Shown here one piece after another: positions 1-5,716 of a stretch of 6,168 nt of DNA (position 1 is its first letter; each line of letters begins with the position of its first letter). The stretch comes from Rickettsia typhi (GTDB lineage: Bacteria > Pseudomonadota > Gammaproteobacteria > Burkholderiales > Burkholderiaceae_C). The stretch lies in assembly GCA_943325485.2 (NCBI GenBank), contig CALPPP020000080.1, positions 1 through 6,168 on the forward strand. Reading direction: 5' to 3'. The notes below the pieces were generated by a model. That model worked only from the letters and a program-made list of their open reading frames with translations. It made no database searches and was not told where the DNA came from. The translations under genes were made by a program, and so were the position numbers.

Positions 1-348
1 GACCTGGGGCATGGCAGCGACCATGTCGTACAAGCATTGCAAGCTTGTCAAGCCTTGCTGCTGGAATGCAACCACGACAGCGAATTGCTTGCGCAGTCGG
101 CGTACCCCCCTTTTTTGAAAAAACGCATTGCTGGCCCACTTGGCCATTTATCCAACAACGAGTCTGCACAACTCGCAACCGCCCTGCAGCACAAGGGACT
201 GAATTTACTGGTGGCGGCCCATTTAAGCGAACGCAACAACCGCCCCGATATGGCGCAAGCTGTGCTAGCTGCTGCCCTTGGTTGCAGCGCCACCGATATT
301 CCGGTGGCTGACCCCCTGCATGGCACACCTTGGTACACGGTGCATTGA
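1..348 (+). CDS. MBL-fold metallo-hydrolase, YycJ/WalJ type (C-terminal part)
   Basis: The open frame enters from the left edge and ends at TGA 346-348, giving the last 115 residues. Visible motifs are DLGHGSDH (fragment residues 1-8), LECNHD (21-26), LGHLSNN (47-53) and AHLSERNN (73-80). This order matches the C-terminal half of the YycJ/WalJ branch of the metallo-beta-lactamase superfamily, which are single-domain cytoplasmic enzymes of roughly 250-260 residues. The first Asp of DLGH and the His of AHLS are the likely remaining metal ligands; the HxHxDH motif would lie outside the window. Members of this branch have been proposed to act as nucleases or phosphodiesterases, but the substrate cannot be read from this fragment. 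The TTG at 37 is internal, because the family match continues upstream of it. The gene converges on the acyl-CoA synthetase with 16 nt between stop codons, and I see no terminator hairpin between them. The family call is fairly sure; the role is not. Confidence 0.8.
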   Translation, partial: DLGHGSDHVVQALQACQALLLECNHDSELLAQSAYPPFLKKRIAGPLGHLSNNESAQLATALQHKGLNLLVAAHLSERNNRPDMAQAVLAAALGCSATDIPVADPLHGTPWYTVH

Positions 349-364
349 GTCTGTCTCAAAGCCC

Positions 365-1948
365 CTAGGCATGTAACTGTCGCAACTCCCGCTTGAGCAA
401 TTTGCCGCTGGGGTTTTTGGGCAAAGTATCTGTAAAAATCACGCGTTTAGGGCATTTGAAACCGGCCATGTGTTTCTGGCAATGGGCAAGAACCGCATCT
501 TCAGACAAGCTTTGTCCAAGCTTGACCACGATCACCGCGGTCACCGCTTCCACCCATTTGGGGTCGGGTAAACCAATCACAGCCACCTCGCTGACGGCGG
601 ACAGGCGGTAAATCATTTCCTCTACCTCACGGCTGGCGACGTTTTCGCCCCCTGTTTTGATCATGTCTTTTTTGCGATCGACGACCGTGATGAAGCCCTC
701 GTCATCGATGGTGGCCAAATCCCCGCTGTGAAACCAGCCTGATTCAAACGCTGCACGGGTACGCTCTTCATCGTTAAAGTAGCCCAGCATGAGGTGAGGC
801 GATCGATGAACGATTTCACCCACCTCACCGCCTGCTTGCACATCGTCCATATGCTCGTTCACCACACGGGTTTCCACATGAATCACCGCACGACCACAGG
901 AGCCAGGTTTGCGCAATTGATCCTCGGGCCCAAGCAAGGTAGCCAAGGGCGCAATTTCGGTTTGCCCATACAGGTTCCATAGCCTGACACGGGGCAGACG
1001 AGAAGCCAGTTCACGCAGCACTTCGACAGGCATGATGGACGCGCCGTAATAGCCTTTCGCCAAGGTGGACAGCTTGTCAGCGTTCATTAAGGGTGAGCGC
1101 AGCAAAGCAATCCAGACCGTCGGTGGCGCAAAAAAACTGGTCACACCAAAACGTTCCATCAGCGGTAAAAGATGGTCGGGGGTAGGTTTGGCCGTGATGA
1201 TGTTGGTGCTGCCCACATAGACTGCAGGCCCGAAAAATACATCCAATTGAGCGCAATGGTAGAGGGGTAGCGAATGCAAGGCCAGATCATTCTCATGAAT
1301 TTCTGCATTGATCACACAACTCACGTATTGCCATAACACCGCGTCATGGGTGAGCATGGCCCCCTTGGGGCTGGACTCTGTGCCACTGGTGTAAACAATT
1401 TGCAGAACATCGTTGCCGCTGAAACTTTGCGCGGGTAGTAGCCCCTCGGTTTCAGTCAAGGCATAAAAGTCGTGCATGCCCTCGCTTGTGGGTGTAGGGT
1501 CTTCAGAAGGAATCCAAATGAACTCAGCCACTTGGGTATCCAAAGCAGCCGCCGCTTTGGCCAATGGCGTGAGTTCGGTGTCGGTAACCAGCACCTTTGC
1601 CTGTGCATGCCTGAGGATGTAAGCCACCTCATCCGCTTTGAGCATGAAGTTGATGGGCACCAAAACTGCACCCATTCTGGCTAAAGCGAACCGCATTGCT
1701 GCAAAGCCGTGGGAGTTACGCGCCAACATGGCCACATGGTCTCCGCTTTGTATTCCCACAGCCAACAACCCTAGCGCCAATCGGCTCACCAGGGCGTCAA
1801 ATTGGGCATAACTCCATTGGGTTTGTCCACAAATGACTGCGGTTTTGCCGGGAAGACGCTGAGCTGTGCGTCTCAGGATATCGCCCAAGGTTTGGCTACG
1901 TGCGATTGGAATAGATGGATGGAAATGGTGTTTGTTGGAAATCGTCAT
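365..1948 (-). CDS. Acyl-CoA synthetase (AMP-forming fatty-acid--CoA ligase family)
   Basis: This 527-residue protein is full length for the ANL (acyl/aryl-CoA ligase, NRPS adenylation, luciferase) superfamily. It would activate a carboxylic acid with ATP to an acyl-AMP and then form the CoA thioester. Motifs in order are the P-loop YTSGTESSPKG (186-196), NLYGQTE (325-331), HSGDL (407-411, ribose-binding Asp410), the hinge DRKKDMIKTGGEN (424-436) and PKNPSGK with catalytic Lys516. The run LPLYHCAQLDVF (227-238) and the ESSPKG form of the P-loop resemble a validated acyl-CoA synthetase subfamily near FadD13-type ligases, so a medium- or long-chain acid is the likely substrate; this is inferred by similarity. 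There is no signal peptide, so it is cytoplasmic. The ATG at 1948 is preceded only by a weak purine stretch (AAGA). It lies 16 nt downstream of a strong terminator on the same strand, and I see no good promoter between them. Family confidence is high; the exact substrate is unknown. Confidence 0.93.
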   Translation of the reverse strand: MTISNKHHFHPSIPIARSQTLGDILRRTAQRLPGKTAVICGQTQWSYAQFDALVSRLALGLLAVGIQSGDHVAMLARNSHGFAAMRFALARMGAVLVPINFMLKADEVAYILRHAQAKVLVTDTELTPLAKAAAALDTQVAEFIWIPSEDPTPTSEGMHDFYALTETEGLLPAQSFSGNDVLQIVYTSGTESSPKGAMLTHDAVLWQYVSCVINAEIHENDLALHSLPLYHCAQLDVFFGPAVYVGSTNIITAKPTPDHLLPLMERFGVTSFFAPPTVWIALLRSPLMNADKLSTLAKGYYGASIMPVEVLRELASRLPRVRLWNLYGQTEIAPLATLLGPEDQLRKPGSCGRAVIHVETRVVNEHMDDVQAGGEVGEIVHRSPHLMLGYFNDEERTRAAFESGWFHSGDLATIDDEGFITVVDRKKDMIKTGGENVASREVEEMIYRLSAVSEVAVIGLPDPKWVEAVTAVIVVKLGQSLSEDAVLAHCQKHMAGFKCPKRVIFTDTLPKNPSGKLLKRELRQLHA

Positions 1949-1964
1949 TGCTAAATCTTAGGAT

Positions 1965-1992
1965 AAAAAAAAGCCACCCGAAGGTGGCTTTT
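1965..1992 (-). terminator. Intrinsic terminator of the small lipoprotein gene
   Basis: Read on the - strand, a perfect 10-bp stem (AAAAGCCACC with GGTGGCTTTT) closes a TTCG tetraloop and runs into eight consecutive T residues (plus-strand A-run 1965-1972). It begins 17 nt after the lipoprotein stop codon. The flanking A/T arms make it partly bidirectional, but there is no + strand gene that would need it. Confidence 0.9.
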
Positions 1993-2008
1993 GTCGAAGC
2001 AGAAAAAA

Positions 2009-2176
2009 TTACTTCTTCTCGCCTTCGGCAGCAGGTGCGGGAGCAGCAGGTGCAGGAGCAGCAGGTGCTTCAGCAGCAGGTGCGGGAGCAGCAGCAGGTG
2101 CGGGAGGAGCTTCTTTTTTACCGCAAGCGACCAAAGCAGCAGCCAACAAAGTTGCCAAGAGGAGTGATTTTTTCAT
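2009..2176 (-). CDS. Small Ala/Pro-rich lipoprotein (55 aa)
   Basis: The frame starts at ATG 2176-2174 and stops at TAA 2011-2009. Residues 1-17 form a lipoprotein signal peptide: two lysines (K2, K3), a Leu/Ala core, and the lipobox LVAC ending at Cys18. Signal peptidase II should cut before Cys18, leaving a 38-residue lipidated peptide. Lys20, not Asp, follows Cys18-Gly19, so no inner-membrane retention signal is obvious and outer-membrane sorting is plausible. The mature part begins CGKKEAPP, then consists of PAPAA-type repeats (residues 25-50), and ends in the charged tail EGEKK. It has no enzymatic domain; it could be an extended, PII-like tether or linker in the periplasm. The SD AAGGAA (2182-2187) stands 5 nt before the ATG. 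A TATAAT box upstream and a strong terminator downstream make it a complete monocistronic unit. Similar short Ala/Pro-rich lipoproteins occur in Burkholderiales, but I know no function for them. Confidence 0.87.
   Translation of the reverse strand: MKKSLLLATLLAAALVACGKKEAPPAPAAAPAPAAEAPAAPAPAAPAPAAEGEKK
2027..2104 (-). repeat. Near-identical 15-bp repeats encoding PAPAA
   Basis: Four copies of a 15-bp unit, CC(C/T)GCACCTGCTGC(T/C) on the - strand, encode PAPAA at 2104-2090, 2086-2072, 2056-2042 and 2041-2027. The last two copies are directly adjacent. Spacer codons between the others encode Ala and EAPAA-like residues. The near-identity at codon level, including the GCA-CCT pair in every copy, suggests recent duplication or slippage and not independent use of Ala and Pro codons. 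Confidence 0.85.
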
Positions 2177-2213
2177 GGGGGTTCCTTAAAGATAGTTTCG
2201 AAAAATTTCGAGG

Positions 2214-2250
2214 GTTGCCACATGCTTTGGTCTGAACCTCTACATGCAAC
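2214..2250 (-). promoter_or_regulatory. Possible stem-loop in the lipoprotein 5' leader
   Basis: In the - strand leader, GTTGCATG (2250-2243) can pair with the CATG and CAAC parts of CATGTGGCAAC (2224-2214). This gives an 8-bp stem with a 3-nt bulge (TGG) and an 18-nt loop. The SD at 2187-2182 stays outside the stem. A second small A/T hairpin (CGAAA with a T-run and TTTCG) follows between it and the SD. Whether these act in mRNA stability or small-RNA control is unknown. Confidence 0.3.
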
Positions 2251-2288
2251 CGAGCCGTTGGACTCAAGCTCCTTCAACTCAGCCACTT

Positions 2289-2294
2289 ATTATA
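2289..2294 (-). promoter_or_regulatory. -10 box of the lipoprotein promoter
   Basis: The - strand reads TATAAT, a perfect sigma-70 -10 hexamer, within CACCTATAATAAG. No good TTGACA-like -35 is seen at 16-18 bp spacing; the best-placed hexamer at 17 bp is GATAAG (2317-2312), which lies inside an inverted repeat. Transcription would start near 2282, giving a leader of roughly 105 nt before the lipoprotein ATG. Confidence 0.5.
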
Positions 2295-2309
2295 GGTGAA
2301 TTCCCGAAT

Positions 2310-2325
2310 AGCTTATCCATAAGCT
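2310..2325. repeat. Perfect 6-bp inverted repeat overlapping the -35 region
   Basis: AGCTTA (2310-2315) and TAAGCT (2320-2325) flank the spacer TCCA. The repeat covers the place where the -35 element of the lipoprotein promoter should be and lies 12 nt beyond the roxA stop codon. It could be an operator or a weak hairpin at the roxA 3' end. The T-run next to it is on the + strand side, so it is not a good terminator for roxA. Confidence 0.4.
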
Positions 2326-2337
2326 TTTTAAGCCCAT

Positions 2338-3465
2338 TTAATTGTCTTGCGGGTGTACCCATCCAGATTGCATCCATTCTTCCAAAACTGACAAGAGGAG
2401 TTCACTAGATTGTTGAATTTGGAGGTGATTCAGGGCTCTTTGGTTCGCTAAAAAACGCAGCATCCGAGCATCAGCGCCTGAACATCGCCAACTTTCTCCA
2501 TTGATATAAACGTACCGCTGGTCGTAGAGCATTTTGGTTTTTCGATCCAATACAACGCCTTTTGAGAAGTCTGTAGCGTCTTGGGTGTCAAACCAAACCT
2601 GCGCCTTAGGTTCACTTAACCACTCGCCCAAAATCTTCTGACTGAGATGTTTTTGACGCAATGCACTTTCAAGCGAATGGTGAGCAAAAGCCTGAAGGCG
2701 CTGTGGTATGCGAGCCGGATGAACAGTTGCAGCTTGCGTCTGGTCTCGGTAGCGAGCAGCTTCTTTGACCACATCTATATCAGCGAAACGAGGCAACAAC
2801 TGTTGCGCCAAAGCCTGTGGGGTTTGCGCTTTAAATCCAATGGAGTAGGTCATGCACTCCCCTAAGGCGACACCGTCGTGGGCGCAGTGGGGCGGTAAAT
2901 AGAGCATGTCACCAGGGTTGAGTACCCAAGATTCTTGTGCTTTGAAACGTCGCAATACCTTCAAAGGCGTGTCGTCACGCAGCGCGAGGTCTTTTTGTTG
3001 GCTGATACGCCAGCGCCGTTGGCCATGCACTTGCAATAAAAAAACATCGTAGCTGTCAAAGTGAGGCCCAACACCGCCTTTGTCAGTCGCATAACTGATC
3101 ATGACATCGTCTAACCGGGCATCTGGAATAAAACGAAACTGGTCGCGCAATTGCGCAACTTTCTCGTCGTGTAGATCAACCCCTTGCACCAAAAGCGTCC
3201 AATGGCTTTGCTTCAAACTTGGCAAACTTCGCTTGCCAAAAGGTCCTGATGTCAATCGCCATTGCCCTGAAGCGGCGTCGTTGACGACCAAGCGCGACTC
3301 CACATCCTCAGATTGCGCCAAAGCAAACAGCTGCTGGCGGCTAAGCATGGGCTCAATACCGGCGACGGCTTGTCGAATCAGCAAAGGCTTTTTTTGCCAA
3401 TAGCGGCGCATGAAAGTCTCGGCACTGAAACTACCCAACAAGGGGTGAGGCAAGGACTTTTTCAA
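2338..3465 (-). CDS. roxA: JmjC/cupin ribosomal protein oxygenase RoxA (YcfD)
   Basis: Starting from the TTG at 3465 the protein has 375 residues, close to E. coli YcfD (373). That family is an Fe(II)- and 2-oxoglutarate-dependent oxygenase which hydroxylates a conserved arginine of 50S protein uL16 in the cytoplasm. The N-terminal FMRRYWQKKPLLIRQA (18-33) is typical of the family. The JmjC core shows the metal ligands HFD (His135, Asp137) and the distal His196 in PPHCAHDG (191-198). The QVHGQRRWRI strand (145-154) and the conserved LNPGDMLYLPP turn (182-192) lie between them. The C-terminal part (about 210-375) corresponds to the helical dimerisation region and a winged-helix-like domain. 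The frame extends upstream to a GTG at 3510, but that would overlap slyD; the TTG has a strong SD (GGAGAA) at ideal spacing, and MKKSLPHPLLGSF is a sensible start. All catalytic residues are present, so activity is expected. Confidence 0.9.
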   Translation of the reverse strand: MKKSLPHPLLGSFSAETFMRRYWQKKPLLIRQAVAGIEPMLSRQQLFALAQSEDVESRLVVNDAASGQWRLTSGPFGKRSLPSLKQSHWTLLVQGVDLHDEKVAQLRDQFRFIPDARLDDVMISYATDKGGVGPHFDSYDVFLLQVHGQRRWRISQQKDLALRDDTPLKVLRRFKAQESWVLNPGDMLYLPPHCAHDGVALGECMTYSIGFKAQTPQALAQQLLPRFADIDVVKEAARYRDQTQAATVHPARIPQRLQAFAHHSLESALRQKHLSQKILGEWLSEPKAQVWFDTQDATDFSKGVVLDRKTKMLYDQRYVYINGESWRCSGADARMLRFLANQRALNHLQIQQSSELLLSVLEEWMQSGWVHPQDN

Positions 3466-3493
3466 AGCGGTTCTCCAAACTGCGACAATTCTG
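3461..3493. promoter_or_regulatory. Candidate compact divergent promoter of roxA and slyD
   Basis: On the + strand, TTCAAA (3461-3466) and GACAAT (3484-3489) are 17 bp apart, each matching the sigma-70 consensus at 4 of 6 bases. They would place the slyD start of transcription close to its ATG. On the - strand, CAGAAT (3493-3488) is a 4 of 6 match to a -10 box for roxA and overlaps the + strand hexamer. These are weak matches in a region that must hold some promoter, because only 32 bp separate the two start codons. Confidence 0.25.
3471..3476 (-). promoter_or_regulatory. roxA: Ribosome binding site deciding the roxA TTG start
   Basis: The - strand reads GGAGAA, with GGAG ending 7 nt before the TTG at 3465-3463. 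No comparable site precedes the GTG at 3510. This argues for the shorter protein and leaves roxA and slyD divergent without overlap. Confidence 0.75.
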
Positions 3494-3497
3494 CCCC

Positions 3498-4019
3498 ATG
3501 AACATAACACCAGACTGCGTTGTTGCCCTGACTTGGGTGCTTAAGGATGCCCAAGGGCAAATCTTGGATGAACTCGAAGACCCCGTGGAGTTTTACTTGG
3601 GCGGTCACGATTTGCTCGACAAAATCCAAGTGGCTTTGCACGACCACCAAGTTGGCGATCAATTGGATTTGCATTTAGAGCCGGAAGAAGCCTTTGGTGA
3701 CTTCAACGAGGCTTTGATTTTTTTAGAGCCTCGCCATGCATTTCCGGCTGAGCTTGAAGAGGGCATGACCATTGAGGGGCATGCACTTTCGCAAGACTGC
3801 AGCCCCGATGCTCCCAAAGACGTGATCTACACCGTCACCGATGTGTACCCTGAGCATGTGGTGTTGGATGGCAACCATCCGCTGTCGGGCATGGCTTTGC
3901 GAATTTCACTCACCATCACAGGTGTCAGAGCGGCCACAGAACAAGAAAAAAGCCACGGTACTTGTGGCTCTGGTTTTTTCTCTGTACCCACCTTGTCTGG
4001 CAACGACACACTGCACTGA
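3498..4019 (+). CDS. slyD: SlyD-like FKBP-type peptidyl-prolyl isomerase
   Basis: This 173-residue protein has the SlyD arrangement of an FKBP domain with an inserted chaperone (IF) domain. It would catalyse prolyl cis-trans isomerisation and hold folding intermediates in the cytoplasm. FKBP parts are residues 1-67 (VALTWVLKD, VEFYLGGHDLL, ALHDHQVGD) and 122-147, which carries the highly conserved VLDGNHPLSG (122-131). The IF insertion lies about 68-121, after PEEAFGDFNEALI (62-74). The His- and Cys-rich nickel-binding tail of E. coli SlyD is absent. The C-terminus is a 24-residue stretch, EKSHGTCGSGFF onward, with one Cys, so a metallochaperone role in hydrogenase maturation is unlikely. No SD precedes the ATG (context TCTGCCCCATGAAC), so initiation may be leaderless. 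The gene is divergent from roxA and converges on dut with 4 nt between stops. A terminator-like hairpin lies within its last 25 codons. Confidence 0.88.
   Translation: MNITPDCVVALTWVLKDAQGQILDELEDPVEFYLGGHDLLDKIQVALHDHQVGDQLDLHLEPEEAFGDFNEALIFLEPRHAFPAELEEGMTIEGHALSQDCSPDAPKDVIYTVTDVYPEHVVLDGNHPLSGMALRISLTITGVRAATEQEKSHGTCGSGFFSVPTLSGNDTLH
3946..3969 (-). terminator. Probable coaBC-dut terminator inside slyD
   Basis: Read on the - strand, AGCCAC (3969-3964), a 7-nt loop and GTGGCT (3956-3951) form a 6-bp stem that runs directly into six T residues. It starts 54 nt past the dut stop codon. On the + strand the hairpin is followed by CTGG and then six T, so it may also end the slyD transcript, but upstream of the slyD stop codon. 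The right-hand stem and T-run match those of the lipoprotein terminator (GTGGCTTTTTT). Confidence 0.65.
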
Positions 4020-4023
4020 GGTT

Positions 4024-4473
4024 TTATTGCTTGCCTGTTGAGCCGTAGCCACCCGCACCGCGTTCGGTGGAGGCGTCAAATTCATCAACCAGATTGAACT
4101 GCGCTTGCACCACTGGCACGATCACCAACTGGGCGATACGCTCCATGGGCTCAATGGTGAAGGCCACATCGCTGCGATTCCAAGCGCTCACCATGAGTTG
4201 GCCTTGGTAATCGCTGTCAATCAAGCCCACCAAATTGCCCAACACAATGCCGTGTTTATGGCCTAAGCCCGAACGCGGCAGTATCAACGCTGCGAAATTT
4301 GGGTCTTTCAGATGGATGGCCATGCCAGTGGGCACCAACTGCCATGCATTAGGCTCCAAAGTGAGCGGCGCATCTAAACAGGCACGTAGATCTAAGCCTG
4401 CACTGCCTGCAGTCGCATAGTTGGGCAACATGCTGCGCAAGCGCTCATCCATCACTTTCACATCTAACTTCAT
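4024..4473 (-). CDS. dut: Deoxyuridine 5'-triphosphate nucleotidohydrolase (dUTPase)
   Basis: This 149-residue protein matches the trimeric all-beta dUTPase family (E. coli Dut is about 151 residues). It hydrolyses dUTP to dUMP and pyrophosphate, which keeps uracil out of DNA and supplies the precursor of thymidylate. All five motifs are visible: [11 protein letters not shown] (22-31); II, PRSGLG (66-71); [14 protein letters not shown] (83-93), holding the catalytic Asp and the uracil-binding hairpin; IV, ERIAQLV (111-117); [11 protein letters not shown] (138-147). In motif V, Tyr143 stands where E. coli has the stacking Phe, a conservative change. The ATG overlaps the coaBC stop codon (ATGA) and has the SD AAAGGAA about 5 nt upstream within coaBC, so translation is probably coupled. 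The gene is the last of the operon, and its transcript probably ends at the hairpin inside slyD. Confidence 0.96.
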   Translation of the reverse strand: MKLDVKVMDERLRSMLPNYATAGSAGLDLRACLDAPLTLEPNAWQLVPTGMAIHLKDPNFAALILPRSGLGHKHGIVLGNLVGLIDSDYQGQLMVSAWNRSDVAFTIEPMERIAQLVIVPVVQAQFNLVDEFDASTERGAGGYGSTGKQ

Positions 4474-5693
4474 GGGGTTTCCTTTGCGCTGATGCGCACA
4501 GCAATATCCGCTACCAATTGCCTCGCCAGCGACAGCTTAGAAGCGCGGGGCCATTCGGTAACACCCACCTCATCAATCACCAACAAAGCGTTGTCGTCTT
4601 GCCCAAAGGTGGCGGGGCCTAAGTTACCCACCATCAAAGGAACACCCTTGCGCGTCCGTTTGGCTTGCGCTTGGGCTTGCAAATATTGGGTTTCAGCTGC
4701 GAAACCCACGCAGTACAAGTCCCCCGACTGAGCCCTTGCGCTCGCAGCAACGTCGGCCAAGATGTCGGGATTCTCGACCCAATCTAAGTTTGGCAAACCG
4801 TCGCTGCCTTTTTTGATTTTTTCACCCGCCACTTGGGCGACACGCCAGTCGGCCACGGCTGCTGTGGCAATGAAAACATCAGCAGTCTGCGCCTGTGCCA
4901 TCACAGCTGCGTGCATATCCAACGCGGAACGAACATCAGTACGGGACACGCCATAAGGCGTTGGCAAGCTCACAGGTCCAGCCACCAAACTCACCTGTGC
5001 GCCAACCTCATGGGCTGCACGCGCCAATGCAAAACCCATTTTCCCGCTGGACAAATTGGTGATGCCACGTACTGGGTCAATCGCTTCAAATGTGGGGCCA
5101 GCGCTGATGAGCACTTTTTTGCCCTGCAAAACTTTGGCTTGAAACAAAGCAGTTAACTCGTAAAGCAATTCATCGGGTTCCAACATGCGCCCATCGCCCA
5201 CCTCGCCACAGGCTTGGTCGCCTTGCCCCACCCCAAGCACTTTGGCGCCATCTTGGCGCAATTGCGCCATATTGCGCTGCGTAGCAGGATGGGCCCACAT
5301 TTCTTTGTTCATGGCAGGTGCGAGCAGCAAGGGGACGGTTTCCAAAGGCCTGGCCAAGCACATCAGGCTGAGCAAATCATCAGCGCGGCCATGCAAGAGT
5401 TTGGCCATGAAGTCGGCACTGGCGGGTGCCACCAAGATGGCGTGGGCGTGGCGCGTGAGATTGATATGCGCCATGTTGTTGGGCTCTCGAGGGTCCCATT
5501 GCGACACATAGACAGGGTTGTTGGACAGGGCTTGCATGGTCACAGGGGTGACAAACTGGGCCGCAGCCTCGGTCATGACCACCTGTACTGTGGCCCCTTC
5601 TTTGACCAAGGCACGGCACAACTCTGCGGCTTTGTAGCAAGCGATGCCGCCGCTTAAGCCCAGCACGATATGTTTGTTGGACAGATCACTCAT
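4470..5693 (-). CDS. coaBC: CoaBC: phosphopantothenoylcysteine decarboxylase / phosphopantothenate--cysteine ligase
   Basis: From the ATG at 5693 the protein has 407 residues (E. coli Dfp has 406). The CoaB half joins 4'-phosphopantothenate to cysteine using CTP; the FMN-dependent CoaC half decarboxylates the product to 4'-phosphopantetheine for coenzyme A. CoaC (about 1-185) shows [15 protein letters not shown] (11-25), the catalytic His76 in MAHINLT, PAMN (126-129) and the substrate-clamp [11 protein letters not shown] with Cys162. CoaB (about 190-400) shows [15 protein letters not shown] (196-210), NLSSGKMG with Asn213, AAVADWR (278-284), EKIKK (291-295) and VGFAAET (329-335). The open frame continues upstream to 5882, but that 63-codon extension lies antisense to pyrG and is not part of the family. 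No SD precedes ATG 5693 (context GCGCCCCATGAGT), so leaderless initiation is possible. The stop codon overlaps the dut start. All key residues are present. Confidence 0.96.
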   Translation of the reverse strand: MSDLSNKHIVLGLSGGIACYKAAELCRALVKEGATVQVVMTEAAAQFVTPVTMQALSNNPVYVSQWDPREPNNMAHINLTRHAHAILVAPASADFMAKLLHGRADDLLSLMCLARPLETVPLLLAPAMNKEMWAHPATQRNMAQLRQDGAKVLGVGQGDQACGEVGDGRMLEPDELLYELTALFQAKVLQGKKVLISAGPTFEAIDPVRGITNLSSGKMGFALARAAHEVGAQVSLVAGPVSLPTPYGVSRTDVRSALDMHAAVMAQAQTADVFIATAAVADWRVAQVAGEKIKKGSDGLPNLDWVENPDILADVAASARAQSGDLYCVGFAAETQYLQAQAQAKRTRKGVPLMVGNLGPATFGQDDNALLVIDEVGVTEWPRASKLSLARQLVADIAVRISAKETP

Positions 5694-5716
5694 GGGGCGC
5701 AATGTAGCAGAGCCCC

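Noticed and set aside
48..359. Minus-strand frame opposite the MBL-fold gene
   Set aside because: The + strand frame carries clear family motifs (LECNHD, AHLSERNN); the antisense frame has none.
2027..2104. Repeat tract considered as a CRISPR array or mobile element end
   Set aside because: The units are 15 bp, in frame, mostly contiguous and without unique spacers, so they are coding repeats.
1915..2235. Plus-strand frame with a VREQQVQEQQV-type repeat protein
   Set aside because: It is the antisense reading of the lipoprotein PAPAA repeats and crosses the lipoprotein terminator, start codon and SD. It has no SD or known domain of its own.
2310..2330. Hairpin after roxA considered as its terminator
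   Set aside because: On the roxA strand the hairpin is followed by ATTCGG and not a T-run. The T-run lies on the + strand side, where no gene ends.
3930..4019. SlyD tail considered as a frameshift read-through past the true stop
   Set aside because: Neither alternative frame gives a nearby stop or a more SlyD-like tail, and the existing frame closes cleanly 4 nt before the dut stop.
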